Positions 50,478 through 60,084 of a stretch of DNA of 64,000 nucleotides are shown one piece after another. Below the pieces are notes generated by a model. That model was not told the origin of the DNA and made no database searches. It saw only the letters and a program-made list of their open reading frames with translations. The position numbers were made by a program, and so were the translations under genes. Numbering within the stretch: position 1 is the stretch's first letter; every line of letters begins with the position of its first letter. The DNA is taken from contig NC_016451.1 in assembly GCF_000235365.1 (NCBI RefSeq), forward strand, positions 248,001 through 312,000, in the 5' to 3' direction. The stretch is from Eremothecium cymbalariae DBVPG#7215 (lineage: Eukaryota > Ascomycota > Saccharomycetes > Saccharomycetales > Saccharomycetaceae).

Positions 50478-52775
50478 TCACATCACCAATGTGTTTTGAC
50501 CCGCTGCGCAGCTCTGGATTATCTTGTAGGAGATGAAGTGGGTAAAAGATATAATCGATAATCCAACTTCTAAAGGTTTCAAAAAAAATTTAGTGATCGC
50601 TTTCGGGCTACTAAACATGCTTTTACCTTCCCACTCTTGGGTTCTTTTGCCCCTAATAACGTTAGAACCAAAAATTCGTATTACCGGTAACTCTTGAGCA
50701 CCGAGACTCTTTGATACAGAATGATATTGATTTGGGTTTGAAAGGGCTATGATGCTTAACAAATGACGTACGTCTTCTTCCGCTACTGCAACCTTGTTCA
50801 TGAAACCAAATTGGAAAACACATCGATAGAATCCATTAACATTCTTCATAGGTTCAACTAATACCCTCTGATCCACTTCCAAATAAGGAACAGATACTAT
50901 TTTGATGGCAACAAAGACAAAAAACTCGGGGATGTTGGGGAATGAATTTGCGATTTCACTGAAAAGTTTAGGAACGCTACCTGCAGATTCCAGCAAAGGT
51001 GTAAGTTCTGTAAATAACAATGCAAGTGCTGGATATTTCGTGAGCCGTTTTACCTGATGTTGTTTTTCAATAATCAAATCAACATGGCTCAAAGCAATGT
51101 TAATCGAAGGAATCTCGTCCCCTAATTGAACCACCTCCTGGCTTCTAGACTGCTCATTAACAATCAATTGGTTAAGCCTAGGTCTACCTTCCTGTTCCTC
51201 GCGGATCATTAGGTTTCTACCCCATCTCCACAGTGCAAAGATACCTGTCGTAATTGCGGTCATCATTAGCGTAAACCAAGCACCATCGGCTACTTTCCTT
51301 AGGTTGCCTATAACTAAAATGATTTCGAAAGTACCGAAACCGAGATAGTAAGCTAATACTATCGCCCAATGGACATTGTAAACAACAATCATACATATAG
51401 CCATGAAAGTTGATGTGAGGAATAGATCCATAGACACACCAAGACCGTACGCTGAAGTGACGTTATTAGATGATTTAAAACCAATACATGTGCATATAAC
51501 AGCAATCATAAGGATAATATTAACCGCGGGAAGATATACCCTACCATGGTGTTTAGCTGACTTGTGGATAATCCGCAGCTTAGGGCAACAATCAAGATGT
51601 ACCATCTGTTGAATGATTGAGAAAACACCCAAGATCAAAGTCTGTGAGGCAAAAACGGTTGCTAGGGCCGCAATCACAAACACAAACCAGTAGAACCAAG
51701 TATCTGCGTTACCTGGTATACTCATATAAAACACGTTGGAAGCAGCCTCTGGATGCTTCAGCAGGTAAGCACCCTGGCCGAGGTATGTTGTAATTAAGCA
51801 TGGATAAACAAAAAATGCTAACGTAAGCTGCACGGAGAGTGGACTGAAATGTCCAACGTCTGCAAACATTGCCTCACAACCAGTAATTGACAACATAACT
51901 GAAGCCAGAACATAAATCCCGTGATGCCTCAAGAATCTTATTGCATATACAGGGTTAAGCGTCTTGAAAATCATAGGGTAAGAAACAATATTGAATACTC
52001 CAATCACAAATATTGTTATGAACCAAAGAAAAATGACTGGTGAAAACAGTGCTGATACCACGTTGGTGCCCAGAGGTTGCAAGGTGAACAGCCCTATCAG
52101 TACGCAAACCGAAATAGGAAGCACCTTATCTTTAAACGACGGTACAGATACAGCGATACCATCAATGGCAGATAAAACGGAAGTTGTTGGGGTTAATAAT
52201 CCGTCACTGATCACAAGTGAACACCCCAACAGGCACATTGCCATAGTGGAAAATGAAAATCCCTTCCTAATATTCGCACGCTCCAACAAAGAGAATTTCT
52301 TCCTGAACAAAGAACTAGTCGTCGATGTTGGGTTGTCAGCAGTTCTTGACCTCTCCAAAATTACTGAGTCTTTTTCGGGAGCATTTCCTGCCAAACTGAC
52401 ACCTTTTGGACCTGTATTTAAAACCTGAGAGATTTTAGAATAGATTGCAATCTGCCCACCCTCGCCATTATTAGGTCCCAAAGTCAGCACTATAAGACAG
52501 TACTTGCATATCACAATCAAAGTGAATACCCAAAAGATACAGGACAATGCACCAAACACATTCGCTTCGCTAACTTCTACACCACTATCGAACAAAGTTG
52601 TTAGCACATATAAGGGCGATGTGCCAAGATCTCCATAAATAGAGCCCAAACTACTGAACGCCAAAGTTAACGTAGTGAGCCATTTGCGGTCCTTTTTTTC
52701 AATATACTCGTTCGGCGCTTCTTCTACCGCGGAAGTTGCAAACACTTTATCACTCTGTGCTTCAAAATCTTCCAT
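50478..52775 (-). CDS. HAK1: High-affinity potassium transporter, HAK/KUP family
   Basis: A 765-residue membrane protein of the HAK/KUP/KT family, which takes up potassium by proton symport. The signature GSIYGDLGTSPLYVL (GDLGTSPLY at 48-56) lies in the first membrane segment. About 12 hydrophobic segments extend to about residue 520, followed by a cytosolic C-terminal domain of ~240 residues, as in fungal Hak1. A hydrophilic 30-residue N-terminus precedes segment 1 and a Ser-rich loop follows segment 2. S. cerevisiae lacks this family and uses Trk1/Trk2; Hak1 is known from Debaryomyces and other yeasts. Here it is inserted between genes that are adjacent in S. cerevisiae (YJR061W and CBF1). 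Confidence 0.94.
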   Translation of the reverse strand: MEDFEAQSDKVFATSAVEEAPNEYIEKKDRKWLTTLTLAFSSLGSIYGDLGTSPLYVLTTLFDSGVEVSEANVFGALSCIFWVFTLIVICKYCLIVLTLGPNNGEGGQIAIYSKISQVLNTGPKGVSLAGNAPEKDSVILERSRTADNPTSTTSSLFRKKFSLLERANIRKGFSFSTMAMCLLGCSLVISDGLLTPTTSVLSAIDGIAVSVPSFKDKVLPISVCVLIGLFTLQPLGTNVVSALFSPVIFLWFITIFVIGVFNIVSYPMIFKTLNPVYAIRFLRHHGIYVLASVMLSITGCEAMFADVGHFSPLSVQLTLAFFVYPCLITTYLGQGAYLLKHPEAASNVFYMSIPGNADTWFYWFVFVIAALATVFASQTLILGVFSIIQQMVHLDCCPKLRIIHKSAKHHGRVYLPAVNIILMIAVICTCIGFKSSNNVTSAYGLGVSMDLFLTSTFMAICMIVVYNVHWAIVLAYYLGFGTFEIILVIGNLRKVADGAWFTLMMTAITTGIFALWRWGRNLMIREEQEGRPRLNQLIVNEQSRSQEVVQLGDEIPSINIALSHVDLIIEKQHQVKRLTKYPALALLFTELTPLLESAGSVPKLFSEIANSFPNIPEFFVFVAIKIVSVPYLEVDQRVLVEPMKNVNGFYRCVFQFGFMNKVAVAEEDVRHLLSIIALSNPNQYHSVSKSLGAQELPVIRIFGSNVIRGKRTQEWEGKSMFSSPKAITKFFLKPLEVGLSIISFTHFISYKIIQSCAAGQNTLVM

Positions 52776-54902
52776 TAAACGACTCCAACCAGTACCGAAA
52801 GAACTAACTCACACCTTCTGACCCAAAAGAGCTAACCTCAACCCCCTCAGAAGCATCAAAAACTTAATCTTTTTATACCCACTTTTTCTCGATGCCCATT
52901 TAATCCGTGTGGAAAATCTAGCAATAGACCGATGTGGTTATCCCAAAAAATGCAATGCATAGACACTGCCTTATTTTTCATACAGAATTGGGTAACATCA
53001 ATATATCCGTATTTTAACCCACACATATTTCAAACCATGCAATAATTACCACACAGCCACACTCCACGTTCGTTCTCAGACTGGATCAGAAAACCTTTGC
53101 ATTTTAACGAACTTCACTAAACCATCTAAGGATGTGTGTTTCTTGGCTTACTTTTTTTCCAAAGTGCCAGTCTTTCTGGGTACTGTTTTTTCCTAAACTC
53201 GTTACGAAAAAATGCCAAGCTCTAATAAACAATTGTCAAAGTATCGGACGTAAATCTAACGTTTCCCGATATCGCGAACATGCGTCATTCCTTTCAATTA
53301 AGTAGAAACTGTATGAAAAAAAACTTCAACCAGGATAACCATAAAATTATTTGGATGATATGTATCACAAGGAGTAATATATGATATTGGTGTTCAATTA
53401 GAGTACGAAGGAATATCCCTCGCGCAGGATTCTCCAGAATAATGTGAGAACTCAGAGGGCTGATGATAGCAGATGTAAATTACGAAAGGAATATGGGGGT
53501 GAATTTAATTGATTGATTAATGCTGAGTTTTGGTAATCAGTAGGGGTTTTGTTTTTAATGATAATAATAACTTTAATAATCAGTTATTGTTGGTAAATAA
53601 AGATGCTTGTGCGTCCTCGGGCACACTGAAATGCAGAAATAGTGTCAGGTGAACGGTCGTTTGAAGGGGTTTCAGCGATGAAATGAAGATAGCTGATCGA
53701 TTTCCGAACATAAGGGATAAGCGATGATCTGTATGTAGCCAGCTACGAATATGTATGCAAGTGAAACTTTAACGGTCAGGGGGTCATATACGGAAGAGGT
53801 TGCCTGAAGGCTTGCGATTCCTGAGCTCAGTTAACCTGAGCTGTAATCTTGTATAACTTTGAGGTGTTGATTGGCCGAAATAATTGTGGAATCATTTTCT
53901 AGTTTGTTGCCATATAACAAAAAGATACTACTGCAAACTCCAGTATTGGTTTTAAGTGATCCCCTTTGTATCCATCCACTGGTAGGAACCTGGATCTTGA
54001 ATACAGAAGCGGAAAACCCGCTTTGTTAAATATTTCAACTGTCTGTTAGAGTTGATGGAATGAAATTCCAACTTTTACATCAAAACCTACTATTTTTTGA
54101 TATTCTATGGAGTTTTAAAGTCGTAAAGTAAAATTGAGCAATGATTTCTTCCAACTAATTTTAAATTACCGGGTACATCATTTATTGCTACACAAAACCC
54201 AATAAAATTTATCCTGCATTTTTTCGTACAATAAACATCGTTCATTATCTGACCATCATAAGGTAAAATTAGTTCCTCTGAAATGCATATTTCACAAACT
54301 GTAAACACAGCCCTACCACTCATATGTTCAAATCATGGAGTTTCAGAACAACAATAAAGTTCTTGGCAATAAAATTTTTGGTGGAGGATCTGCAGTCCTA
54401 AAAACATACAATGAATACTAATTAGATATAGCTTGAGTAGGAATGTTCACCTTTTAGGCAACGAAAACATAGGCATGAAAAGGATTATTAGGGGAGTGAG
54501 GAGGAAGGTTAGAAGTTGTATAAATGTGTATATGTAGACTGCGTCATGTAATCAGAAAGCCATAGCGTTAGGGCAAAACTGCTCGAGATAATCATTATTG
54601 GGAAACCTTGATGTGCTCCATCAGTTAAATTTTACATTCACATTATTTTTCTTTATCGATTCGCATTTACGAAACTGCTGTAAGCGCTTAAGAGGTGAAG
54701 CACCTGATGATATAGTAAAATTGGTAAACTTATTGATACAAACAATCGAAAAACTTTAGTGAAAAATACAAAAGTTTTGGGTAGGAGATACACTGAAGGA
54801 TATCGAATACTTAAAAAAGGATTTGGTTCATAATATAAAGGTGATAAAATCAAGAATAGTGAATGTAACGGTAACCCATAGCGGAATTACAACGTGAAAA
54901 AC
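52776..54902. other. 2.1-kb HAK1-CBF1 intergenic region
   Basis: The longest gene-poor stretch with respect to strong ORFs. It must include the HAK1 promoter (right of 52775) and the 3' end of CBF1 (left of 54903). A less AT-rich patch at about 53600-53860 holds GCGATGA-type and CTGA motifs, and a small stem AAGCGG-aaaac-CCGCTT lies at 54007-54023. One small cysteine-patterned ORF (54105-54323) is listed separately. Confidence 0.5.
54105..54323 (-). CDS. Possible small cysteine-rich (zinc-binding?) protein
   Basis: An ATG-started 72-codon frame. Cysteines fall in a metal-site-like pattern: C10-x2-C13, C32-x3-C36, C44, then H61-C62 (CEIC, YCTKKCR). This resembles short zinc-knuckle or MYND/TRASH-like arrangements, but I do not recognise the protein. 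It stands alone in a 2.1-kb gap. It could be a chance ORF in AT-rich DNA; the cysteine spacing is the only positive sign. Confidence 0.3.
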   Translation of the reverse strand: MSGRAVFTVCEICISEELILPYDGQIMNDVYCTKKCRINFIGFCVAINDVPGNLKLVGRNHCSILLYDFKTP

Positions 54903-55715
54903 TCAAGAATCGATACCAGCGCTCTTCAATTTAGCCTTCAATGTTTCGATTTCTTTAAAAGCGTTACTTAGTTCTTCTTCGAGCTTTTCATTTGTTGACG
55001 TTAGTTGAGAAACTTGTTGCTCACTTAATAGCTTCTGCAATGTCCACTTTTCAATGTTCGCGTTTTCAGTTTCCTTCAGCTTCTGAATGTACTCTGCAGC
55101 TCGAGATAATATAGCAGCTTTACTTGATTCCTTTACAGGCAACAGTTCTGCCACCTTATTTATAGCTGTGTTAATATTTTCACGGCGCCGTCTCTCCACC
55201 TCCTTATGGGAATCCTTCCGTTGTTGTTTCCATTCAGGTGTTCCAGCACTTGGAGCAGGTTTTCTGCCCCTACGGCTGGTTAGTTTCTCACCAGGCATTT
55301 TGTTTTCATCATCTTCGTCGTCCTCTCCATCTAGATCTACATTCGGATCCTTCTTTAAATCATCAAGCTCATCATCATCGTCTTCCTCGTCTTCCTCCTC
55401 CTCATGCTCCCCTTGAACGTGGTGCCCACCAACCCCTGCTCCAGTCATACCATGACCACCCACATCTTCCTCTTCCTCTTCATCGTCATTTAAATTAGTA
55501 AACCTCGCTGCTGCTGCTGCGGCGGCGGCGGCTGCGGCGGCGGCATCATCTCCAATTGTTGAGTTACCACCATTACCCTTATTAACCACATCTTCTACCT
55601 CAACATCCCTCAACAATTCAGAATCAATATTTCCAGTGTCTTCTACGTGTGTTCTCTTGGCGTTTGATCTCCGAACTCCATTTAATTCGTGACTCCCATG
55701 TATCCTCTTAGTCAT
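54903..55715 (-). CDS. CBF1: bHLH-leucine zipper centromere-binding factor Cbf1
   Basis: A 270-residue transcription factor that binds RTCACRTG in promoters of sulfur-metabolism and other genes and at centromere element CDEI. The basic region and helix-loop-helix (about 168-215) contain HKEVERRRRENINTAINKV, with the H-E-R residues (H170, E174, R178) that read CACGTG. A leucine-zipper-like helix follows to the C-terminus. A run of 13 alanines (58-70) and two acidic stretches (76-85, 103-138) precede the bHLH. It is shorter than the S. cerevisiae protein (351). The ATG at 55715 (MTKRIHGSHE) is used; the frame opens further only to TTG. Confidence 0.95.
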   Translation of the reverse strand: MTKRIHGSHELNGVRRSNAKRTHVEDTGNIDSELLRDVEVEDVVNKGNGGNSTIGDDAAAAAAAAAAAAARFTNLNDDEEEEEDVGGHGMTGAGVGGHHVQGEHEEEEDEEDDDDELDDLKKDPNVDLDGEDDEDDENKMPGEKLTSRRGRKPAPSAGTPEWKQQRKDSHKEVERRRRENINTAINKVAELLPVKESSKAAILSRAAEYIQKLKETENANIEKWTLQKLLSEQQVSQLTSTNEKLEEELSNAFKEIETLKAKLKSAGIDS

Positions 55716-56536
55716 TTTTCTCAACTTTTTTAAGTCTTAGATTCTCTCTACTTTGCTTATTTTAATAGTTATCACTAGTGAAGTAACGGGAACTTGTAAA
55801 CAACGTGATTTCCACGTGTGGTTTTTGTTTTTAAAAAATTTTGCTAACCACATGATCACCCAACTTTTCACCAAAACTGGGTAACGAAATATGCTTAGAC
55901 GTCTGTAGTGATAACCATACCGGATACAGCGGCATCTCATTAAGCAACGGATAGCTAAGAAATAGTTCTGCGTTTCTGCACTGTAACTGATAACCTGGGT
56001 CTTACGGGAGGCCTATATGTTACAGCAGTATTTAATACCAGTTACAACTGCAGAGACTCTCTTTTTTAGTATATGGTTATATTAATGTTTGTATATAAAA
56101 CAATAGTGCCAAGTTACAACTGTTCAACTGATAGGCAAGTGTGCTCAGCAGCCGGGAGATATTGGAATTAACTGTCATAAAATAGACATATACTTGTGAT
56201 ATAGTGGTTACTGCCATACATATTAGAGCAGAACCATGACAGGAAGAACAAAATCTAAAACAGTCGAGGGGGTAATAGTAATAGTAACAATGGTTAAACA
56301 GTGGGGAAGTTTACAATAAAAAAAATTAGTAACGACAAAAATTATGGAACAATGAGTTAGATGACAAAGCTTATGGCGCTAATGTTTGTAGCTAACGGTT
56401 ATTTTATATCTTTTCTTTGTTCTTTCTCATGTTGGGGTGCCCATATCGCATATAGTATGAAATACTGGTGATATTAGTAGTAAAAAAGCTCAATTAGAAA
56501 TAAAAATCAAAAGACCAGTACGTGGCTGAAGCGCTG
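55716..56536. promoter_or_regulatory. CBF1 upstream region
   Basis: 821 bp between the CBF1 start and the stop of the PTK1/2 gene. CACGTG occurs at 55813-55818, within CCACGTGTGG, about 100 bp upstream of the CBF1 ATG, preceded by AACGTGAT at 55802-55809, a near match to the same consensus. Autoregulation by Cbf1 is a reasonable inference. No gene seen. Confidence 0.5.
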
Positions 56537-58957
56537 TCATTGAGTCGATTTGGTAGTGATTGGTTTCCCATTACATTCGTGATGCATGTGAACTATCTTT
56601 TTTCTCTTGGATCTGGCAAGTGAGGCGAGAGAACTGCCACTACTGTTTTGTCCTGCATACGCTGTGGCGCTGCTATTTCTAGAAACGACACTAGAAGACC
56701 TGGAGATGTAATGGCCATTGTTCTGATCTAAGGAAAGTATGGGTGAAGGAGGATGTTCTGTAGTGCTTTGGAATAAAGTGATACCGGGAACACCATAGGA
56801 ATCGTTTAACGACAGGTTGCTTATCTTTTTGGTTGGCACCAACGGTGACAAACTGACTCTTTCTTCATTATGAAGATCCAGCTTTGGAGTATTAATATCC
56901 TCTTCATCCAACGTGGGTAGTTCAATTTGTGCTTGTAAAGAGCCAAGGATACAAGGTTCTGTATCCTCCGCAATGTTGATCAAAGAACGCGAGCTTGAAC
57001 TTGGGCGTGATGCTGATACAGGGTTTGTGGAGTTTGTTGTAAACCCCAGGCCAACCCTATCGGCATTCAAAAAAGGGTTAGAAGTATGCGATACGAGACC
57101 TGGTGTATTAAACAAAGATTCTTCGTCGCCAGGCAAAATATCGTGTGCGTAAGGAGAGTCGCTTCCCTCTGTAGTTTTCCTCAACTCGGGGATTTTAACC
57201 GGCTCCTCTGTTCCCTCATCTACACACGTCTCAATGGATTGAAACCACGGATCATTGTACAAGTCTTCCATTTTATAACGAGTATCAGGATCAGGATCAA
57301 GCAATCTCAAGCAAACTCGTGTTGCATCCGTATTTTGAAATTTGGAGAACTCAGGATGTTCTACGCCTGGCCCTGGTTTGTAAACGTGCTCTTTCTTGAA
57401 ATTAGAACAATAACGAGTAAACTGATCATAGAACGCGAGATACTGCCTATAGCGACTGTCATCTTTATGAGCTTCAGCAAACAGGGGGTACGGTATTATT
57501 AATGTGTACAAAACCACACCTAGAGCCCACATATCCATGGCAAAGGGGTCATATTCTAATTTATCATCAGGGATAGGTACCTTTTTACGTTTCTCTGAAC
57601 TCAACAACATGACTTCCGGGGGCACGTGTGGAGGAGAGCCACAAAAACCTTTTAGTTTCACTCTTTTGCTTGTTGGATCATCCGGATTCTCAATACCATA
57701 TGTAGAAACGCCAAAGTCTGTCAACTTAAGAGCGCCATAATCCGTTACCAGAACGTTTTCAAGCTTTATATCTCGGTGTGCGATTCCTAAGCTATGCATC
57801 TGACTCAAACCACGTGCAATTTGTTTAAAACAACACCACTTCTCTTCAAAGAGCTTATTGGTCCAACCAGTTAAGGTGGTATAATAATACATGTCTTGAA
57901 CACATTGTTGCATTACAAAAGCCCAACTTCTCTTGATGCCATTAGTAGCTGAAGAAGGGACCTTCATAAGATAAAACGTCTTGATAATGTTAATATGTCC
58001 ATCTAACCTTTTAGCAATCAAGTATTCTTTCATACACCGGGAATAGAATTCTTCAGGTTCCTCATATGAGAACATCTTAAATCGCTTCAAGGCATATACG
58101 GTTGATTTGCGATAGTTCGATACAATCGTAACGACTTGACTGGAACCACCTTCGCCGATTATTTTCCTCTCGCCATCAGTACAAGAGGGGAAGGAGAAGT
58201 TATCTGTTAATAAAACACTGGGCTGCCTTAAGTGTACTGGCAACTCATCATTGGGATTCTTAACAGGCAACGGCAACAATTTCTCGTGTTTATCGTTACC
58301 CTCCATTTGGTAGTAGCTCAAGCTTCTTGAGGACTGAGCAGACATGGTAGGAGTGTACATGTTGAGGTTATGGGATGTATTCCTGTTGGATAAGACAGTC
58401 GTGCCTGGAAGATTTCTCGGCGATGCAATTTCAGTTCCTGTTCCCAAAACTGCAAACGGAGACTCTATAGTGGGTTTCCTGCCACCGTTCGCAAAAGGAT
58501 TCGAGTTATGTAGAGCTATTGAGGGCAAAGCAATAGACGTCTTATGGCTCTTGTGCGGTCCACTGAAGATATTAGAGCGCAAGCATCCACCAGTCGCCTC
58601 ACCCTGTCCAGTTGGCATAGGCAATACATGAGTAGAAGGAGCATCTACCACATGTTCCTCAACACATTGGTAACCGACAGAAGTTATCGTATTCGACACC
58701 AGAGGTGTTAAATGATGCGACTTCGATCTGCCAAAGAACTTCTTGAAAGGGTTTTTACTCTTGGAATGTGGAATTTTGGGATCATGCCCGCCCCCACTCA
58801 CCGGCGAAGCACCATTCTGCACGTCTTTATTCTGCACAGGCGTGACCAAAGCTTTATTTCTCTTCTCCTCTGCAACCTGCTGCGCAGACGGCACACTCTC
58901 CATGATATCCTCTGGAATCATAGACTTGGAGCACGAATGACCGTTAACCAGCGTCAT
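56537..58957 (-). CDS. PTK2: Ser/Thr protein kinase Ptk1/Ptk2 family
   Basis: An 806-residue kinase; S. cerevisiae Ptk2 (YJR059W) has 818. Members of this fungal Npr1/Hal5-type group regulate plasma-membrane transport; Ptk2 activates the H+-ATPase Pma1 and affects polyamine and ion uptake. The glycine loop is GEGGSSQVV, the catalytic loop HRDIKLEN (HRD at 394-396), and the Mg-binding motif TDFGVS. A family-type insert (KLKGFCGSPPHVPPEVMLL) forms the activation-APE region. Ser/Asn-rich disordered tails flank the kinase. It is the single counterpart of PTK1 (YKL198C) and PTK2. Confidence 0.93.
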   Translation of the reverse strand: MTLVNGHSCSKSMIPEDIMESVPSAQQVAEEKRNKALVTPVQNKDVQNGASPVSGGGHDPKIPHSKSKNPFKKFFGRSKSHHLTPLVSNTITSVGYQCVEEHVVDAPSTHVLPMPTGQGEATGGCLRSNIFSGPHKSHKTSIALPSIALHNSNPFANGGRKPTIESPFAVLGTGTEIASPRNLPGTTVLSNRNTSHNLNMYTPTMSAQSSRSLSYYQMEGNDKHEKLLPLPVKNPNDELPVHLRQPSVLLTDNFSFPSCTDGERKIIGEGGSSQVVTIVSNYRKSTVYALKRFKMFSYEEPEEFYSRCMKEYLIAKRLDGHINIIKTFYLMKVPSSATNGIKRSWAFVMQQCVQDMYYYTTLTGWTNKLFEEKWCCFKQIARGLSQMHSLGIAHRDIKLENVLVTDYGALKLTDFGVSTYGIENPDDPTSKRVKLKGFCGSPPHVPPEVMLLSSEKRKKVPIPDDKLEYDPFAMDMWALGVVLYTLIIPYPLFAEAHKDDSRYRQYLAFYDQFTRYCSNFKKEHVYKPGPGVEHPEFSKFQNTDATRVCLRLLDPDPDTRYKMEDLYNDPWFQSIETCVDEGTEEPVKIPELRKTTEGSDSPYAHDILPGDEESLFNTPGLVSHTSNPFLNADRVGLGFTTNSTNPVSASRPSSSSRSLINIAEDTEPCILGSLQAQIELPTLDEEDINTPKLDLHNEERVSLSPLVPTKKISNLSLNDSYGVPGITLFQSTTEHPPSPILSLDQNNGHYISRSSSVVSRNSSATAYAGQNSSGSSLASLARSKRKKIVHMHHECNGKPITTKSTQ

Positions 58958-60084
58958 TTCTATACTCTACTGCTATCCCAGCAAAAATATTCACCGTCAA
59001 AAGTACGCCTTCTCCCACAGACGAGGAAATAACTTATTCGCTCGCAATACGAACAACTCTTTACGACGTAATCTCTAAAACCAAACTCCTTCAATTCTCA
59101 AACCTATCAAATTTGCTCTCCAACTTGCAGGCGGTCCGTTCTTCTCCACCTAGTCAGCGCTCCTCGAAAGTTCTAAATCAACTCACTGCTATAATAATAA
59201 AACCCAGCGTTAACACACGCCCTCTCTCTTTATCAACAAAAAAAAGAAACGTCCGTGTCGAAATCCCTTACACTAGCACGTCCCTTGGTGTAGCACTTTA
59301 CCGTCAGGATCACTAATAAAACCAGCTGAACCTACTCTATGACCGTTAAACCTGAACTGACTCTTTCCTGTTCCAGAATAGTCCACTTTATATCTTATAT
59401 ATATATTATTATATATTTTATTAATTTAACTTATCAAGTTTGTTCAGATGCTGCTATTTCTCTAGCACAAGTATGACGAAAAAAAACAATAGCATCGATA
59501 ATGAACAAGACCCAATAAGTAGCGTGAATCTAAAGTTAGCGGGTTGTTTTTGGCTGCGTTCGCTCTCAAGAATAGGCTGCAGCCCCGGTAGGCTGTTGTT
59601 GTGGCAATGGGGTAGCAGGGCCACGAAGGACAGCTGAGGGGTAAGTAGTAATATAGTACAACAAGTCTGGTATGTATATGTGTGTATGAGGTAAGGTGCA
59701 GTAGTAGAAGCCTTCAAGAGGCGAGGAGAACGCAAGCCGAGGAGTAACAAAGAAGATGAGGCAAAGGCGGAAGAAGGAGGATAGAGACGCCTTGCTTGCC
59801 ACAGTAGTTTTCAGAATGAGGCGGTGGGACCACGCCCGGATGAGGAAGTGGACGGAGAGCAGCGGCGCAGTATTGAAGTGGAGAGTGTTGGTTGCAGATT
59901 ATTTGACCGCAGAGGATAGGCGTGTGAATAGAAGGGTCGGAAGTGCTAAGCAGGAAGGAGAGCGCAGAGGGTAACGGCAGTGGTATGAGATGATGGGATT
60001 TTTATATAGGCACCATGTAGAGAAGAACAGTAGTGAGTCTATATAGGACGAGGTGGATGGGCGATACCGGGCCAGAGCGCATGG
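58958..60084. other. 1.1-kb PTK1/2 upstream region and PEX1 3' flank
   Basis: No gene seen. An AT-rich run lies at about 59396-59432, and from about 59650 to 60000 the plus strand is strongly purine-rich (pyrimidine-rich on the minus strand, which is the PTK1/2 sense strand). Frames of 60-98 codons on both strands have biased composition (Arg-rich on plus, Leu/Ser/Thr-rich on minus) that follows from the strand skew rather than coding. Confidence 0.5.

Noticed and set aside
53690..53720. Centromere element CDEIII-like sequence (GATTTCCGAACATAAG)
   Set aside because: The core resembles CDEIII, but the 80-170 bp on its 5' side is not a continuous AT-rich CDEII and no RTCACRTG lies at the right distance. 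The surrounding genes are also not near a centromere in S. cerevisiae.
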